A DNA stretch of 64,000 nt, taken from contig NZ_CP155567.1 in the NCBI RefSeq assembly GCF_039696035.1, positions 2,041,001-2,105,000 on the forward strand. Reading direction: 5' to 3'. Below the pieces are notes generated by a model. That model searched no databases. It saw nothing but the letters and a program-made list of their open reading frames with translations, and was not told where the DNA came from. Positions 62,715-64,000 of this stretch are shown piece by piece. The position numbers were made by a program, and so were the translations under genes. The number at the start of each line of letters is the position of its first letter. Position 1 is the stretch's first letter. Origin of the DNA: Microbulbifer sp. SAOS-129_SWC. GTDB lineage: Bacteria; Pseudomonadota; Gammaproteobacteria; Pseudomonadales; Cellvibrionaceae.

Positions 62715-64000
62715 ATGGTTAAGATCGACAAATTTCAAAGAGCGCCGTTGGTATTGGCTATGGCCGCGGCCTCCACATTTGCCTACTCTGCCGATGAGTC
62801 GGTGCAAATGGAAAAGCCGGCTGCACCGCAGTCGCAACAGATTGAAGAAGTGATGGTGCAGGGGCGCCTGCAGAGTTCGGCGGAAACGCTCATCAACGAG
62901 CGCATCGATGACGAAGTGGTGACCGACGTACTCGGCGCCGACATGATTGACCGGGTAGGGGACTCCACCGTTGCCGCCGCACTGCGCCGCGTTTCCGGCC
63001 TGTCGCTGGTGGACGGCAAGTTCGTTTACGTGCGCGGTCTCGGCGAGCGCTATTCCAGCACCACCCTGAACGGCGCGACCGTGCCGTCTCCGGACCTGAC
63101 CCGCAGCGTGCTGCCGCTGGATATCTTTCCCACTTCAGTAGTCGAATCGCTGGCGGTGCAGAAAACCTATTCCGCGGATCAGGCGGCCACCTTCGGTGGC
63201 GGTAACGTGGATATTCGCACCAAGGGCATCCCCGATCAGCTGACCTACTCGCTGGAAGTCGGCAGCGGCATGAACAGCGAAACCAAGGGCGATGTGCTGA
63301 GTTACAACGGTGGTGGCGACGACAAGTACGGCACCGATGACGGCACCCGCGCCATGTCCGCGCAGCTGGACAACGCGATCAAGCGCTTCCATGGCGGTCT
63401 CAGCATGCAGAACATTCGCTCGGTGCTGGAACAGGAAGGCACTACGTTCGCCAGTGCACAGGAGGCGACTGATGCCGCTGCGGCACTGAACCGCGACCTG
63501 GCGCTGAAGCTGAATCGCGATATCGCTATCAAGCAGGAATCCGCGGATCCCGATTACGACCTCAAAGCCAGTGTCGGCAACCGCTTTACCATCGGCGACA
63601 ACTGGGAACTGGGTTTCCTCGCGGGTACTTCCTACAAGAACCAGTGGCGCGAGGAAAACCGCCTCAAGCGCGACTACGGTTTCCCGGATGAGCGCACCGA
63701 TACCGAAAACCGGTCCATCTCTTCGGTGGACCTGAGTGGCAACCTGAATGTCGGCCTCAGTTTTGCCGATGAACAGAAGCTGACCGCCACCAGCCTGTAC
63801 CTGCGCAACACCGACGATTCCACCGCAATCAGCGATTACTTCAATGAAAATGGTGAAGTGTCCAGCGGCCACGGTTTCCGCGAGTACACATTCAAGTACG
63901 AAGAGCGCGACCTGGTCGTGAATCAGGTCAAGGGCAGTCACTTTATCGGCTCCGAAACCAAGGCCATGCTGCCGTTTCTGGCCTGGGTGCCGGAAGACCT
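62715..64000 (+). CDS. TonB-dependent receptor, N-terminal part (3' end outside window)
   Basis: Open to the end of the window. A signal peptide (A-P-L-V-L-A-M-A-A-A-S-T-F-A-Y-S-A) is followed by a TonB-box-like I-E-E-V-M-V-Q-G and the plug domain (A-L-R-R-V-S-G-L-S-L-V-D-G, Y-V-R-G-L-G-E-R-Y-S-S-T-T-L-N-G), then the start of the 22-strand barrel. Two ATGs are close (62709 and 62715); the second has GAGG 8 nt upstream. Likely takes up an oligosaccharide, metal or other substrate together with the lipoprotein 115 nt upstream. Confidence 0.9.
   Translation, partial: MVKIDKFQRAPLVLAMAAASTFAYSADESVQMEKPAAPQSQQIEEVMVQGRLQSSAETLINERIDDEVVTDVLGADMIDRVGDSTVAAALRRVSGLSLVDGKFVYVRGLGERYSSTTLNGATVPSPDLTRSVLPLDIFPTSVVESLAVQKTYSADQAATFGGGNVDIRTKGIPDQLTYSLEVGSGMNSETKGDVLSYNGGGDDKYGTDDGTRAMSAQLDNAIKRFHGGLSMQNIRSVLEQEGTTFASAQEATDAAAALNRDLALKLNRDIAIKQESADPDYDLKASVGNRFTIGDNWELGFLAGTSYKNQWREENRLKRDYGFPDERTDTENRSISSVDLSGNLNVGLSFADEQKLTATSLYLRNTDDSTAISDYFNENGEVSSGHGFREYTFKYEERDLVVNQVKGSHFIGSETKAMLPFLAWVPED

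Overview
The window is chromosomal DNA from a GC-rich gammaproteobacterium. Gene order (comEC - exbB/exbD-type pair - msbA - lpxK - kdsB - murB, and gacA/uvrY - uvrC - pgsA - tRNAs) fits the Pseudomonas/Cellvibrio-Microbulbifer side of the class. The secreted lipoprotein plus TonB-dependent receptor pair, periplasmic sulfatase and single general porin suggest a marine, nutrient-scavenging lifestyle; a Microbulbifer-like genus is my best guess, not a demonstrated assignment.

Layout. 1-3300 is visibly AT-richer accessory DNA: the end of a DUF262-type protein, a RelA/SpoT-type nucleotidyltransferase, an unrecognised protein (a candidate three-gene defence or toxin cassette), a decayed RAYT-type transposase and a membrane protein. 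3389-9560 is a patchwork: a repeat-rich lipoprotein, a REP-like inverted repeat, a complete cyanate locus (amidohydrolase, cynS and cynT facing away from cynR), a small lipoprotein and a copied fragment of the neighbouring M14 peptidase gene. 9581-24369 is ordinary chromosome with unrelated small units: M14 peptidase, RIO kinase, cytochrome b561, an MlaD/PqiC pair without its transporter, GNAT, DTW protein, DbpA, glucose-6-phosphate dehydrogenase, an arylsulfatase split by one in-frame stop, aldo/keto reductase and a TPR protein. 24433-28557 is a tight ABC transporter plus AttH-like lipoprotein operon. 29422-32043 is a LysR-controlled oxidoreductase/VOC pair. 32226-39082 holds an OsmC-YcaO fusion, small proteins, a PrpD-like dehydratase and a porin.

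39371-50509 carries ComEC, two secreted proteins and the envelope-building operon (ExbB/ExbD-type proton channel, MsbA, LpxK, KdsB, MurB, AlkB). 50721-53964 is gacA-uvrC-pgsA, followed by tRNA-Leu and tRNA-Cys on the other strand with a partial tandem duplication of tRNA-Cys, and a candidate terminator-ended small RNA. 55099-60510 holds an M61-like protease, tRNA-Pro, TesB, a secreted cyclophilin, a TetR regulator and a DUF1285 protein. The window ends inside a TonB-dependent receptor paired with a secreted lipoprotein.

Most notable points: the candidate defence cassette at the left edge; the duplicated ribosome-binding site and start of cynS; the single stop codon splitting the sulfatase; the tandem partial tRNA-Cys; and the structured terminator-ended RNA region at about 54.9-55.08 kb. 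Assignments rest on reading the translations and recalled family features; no database search was run.
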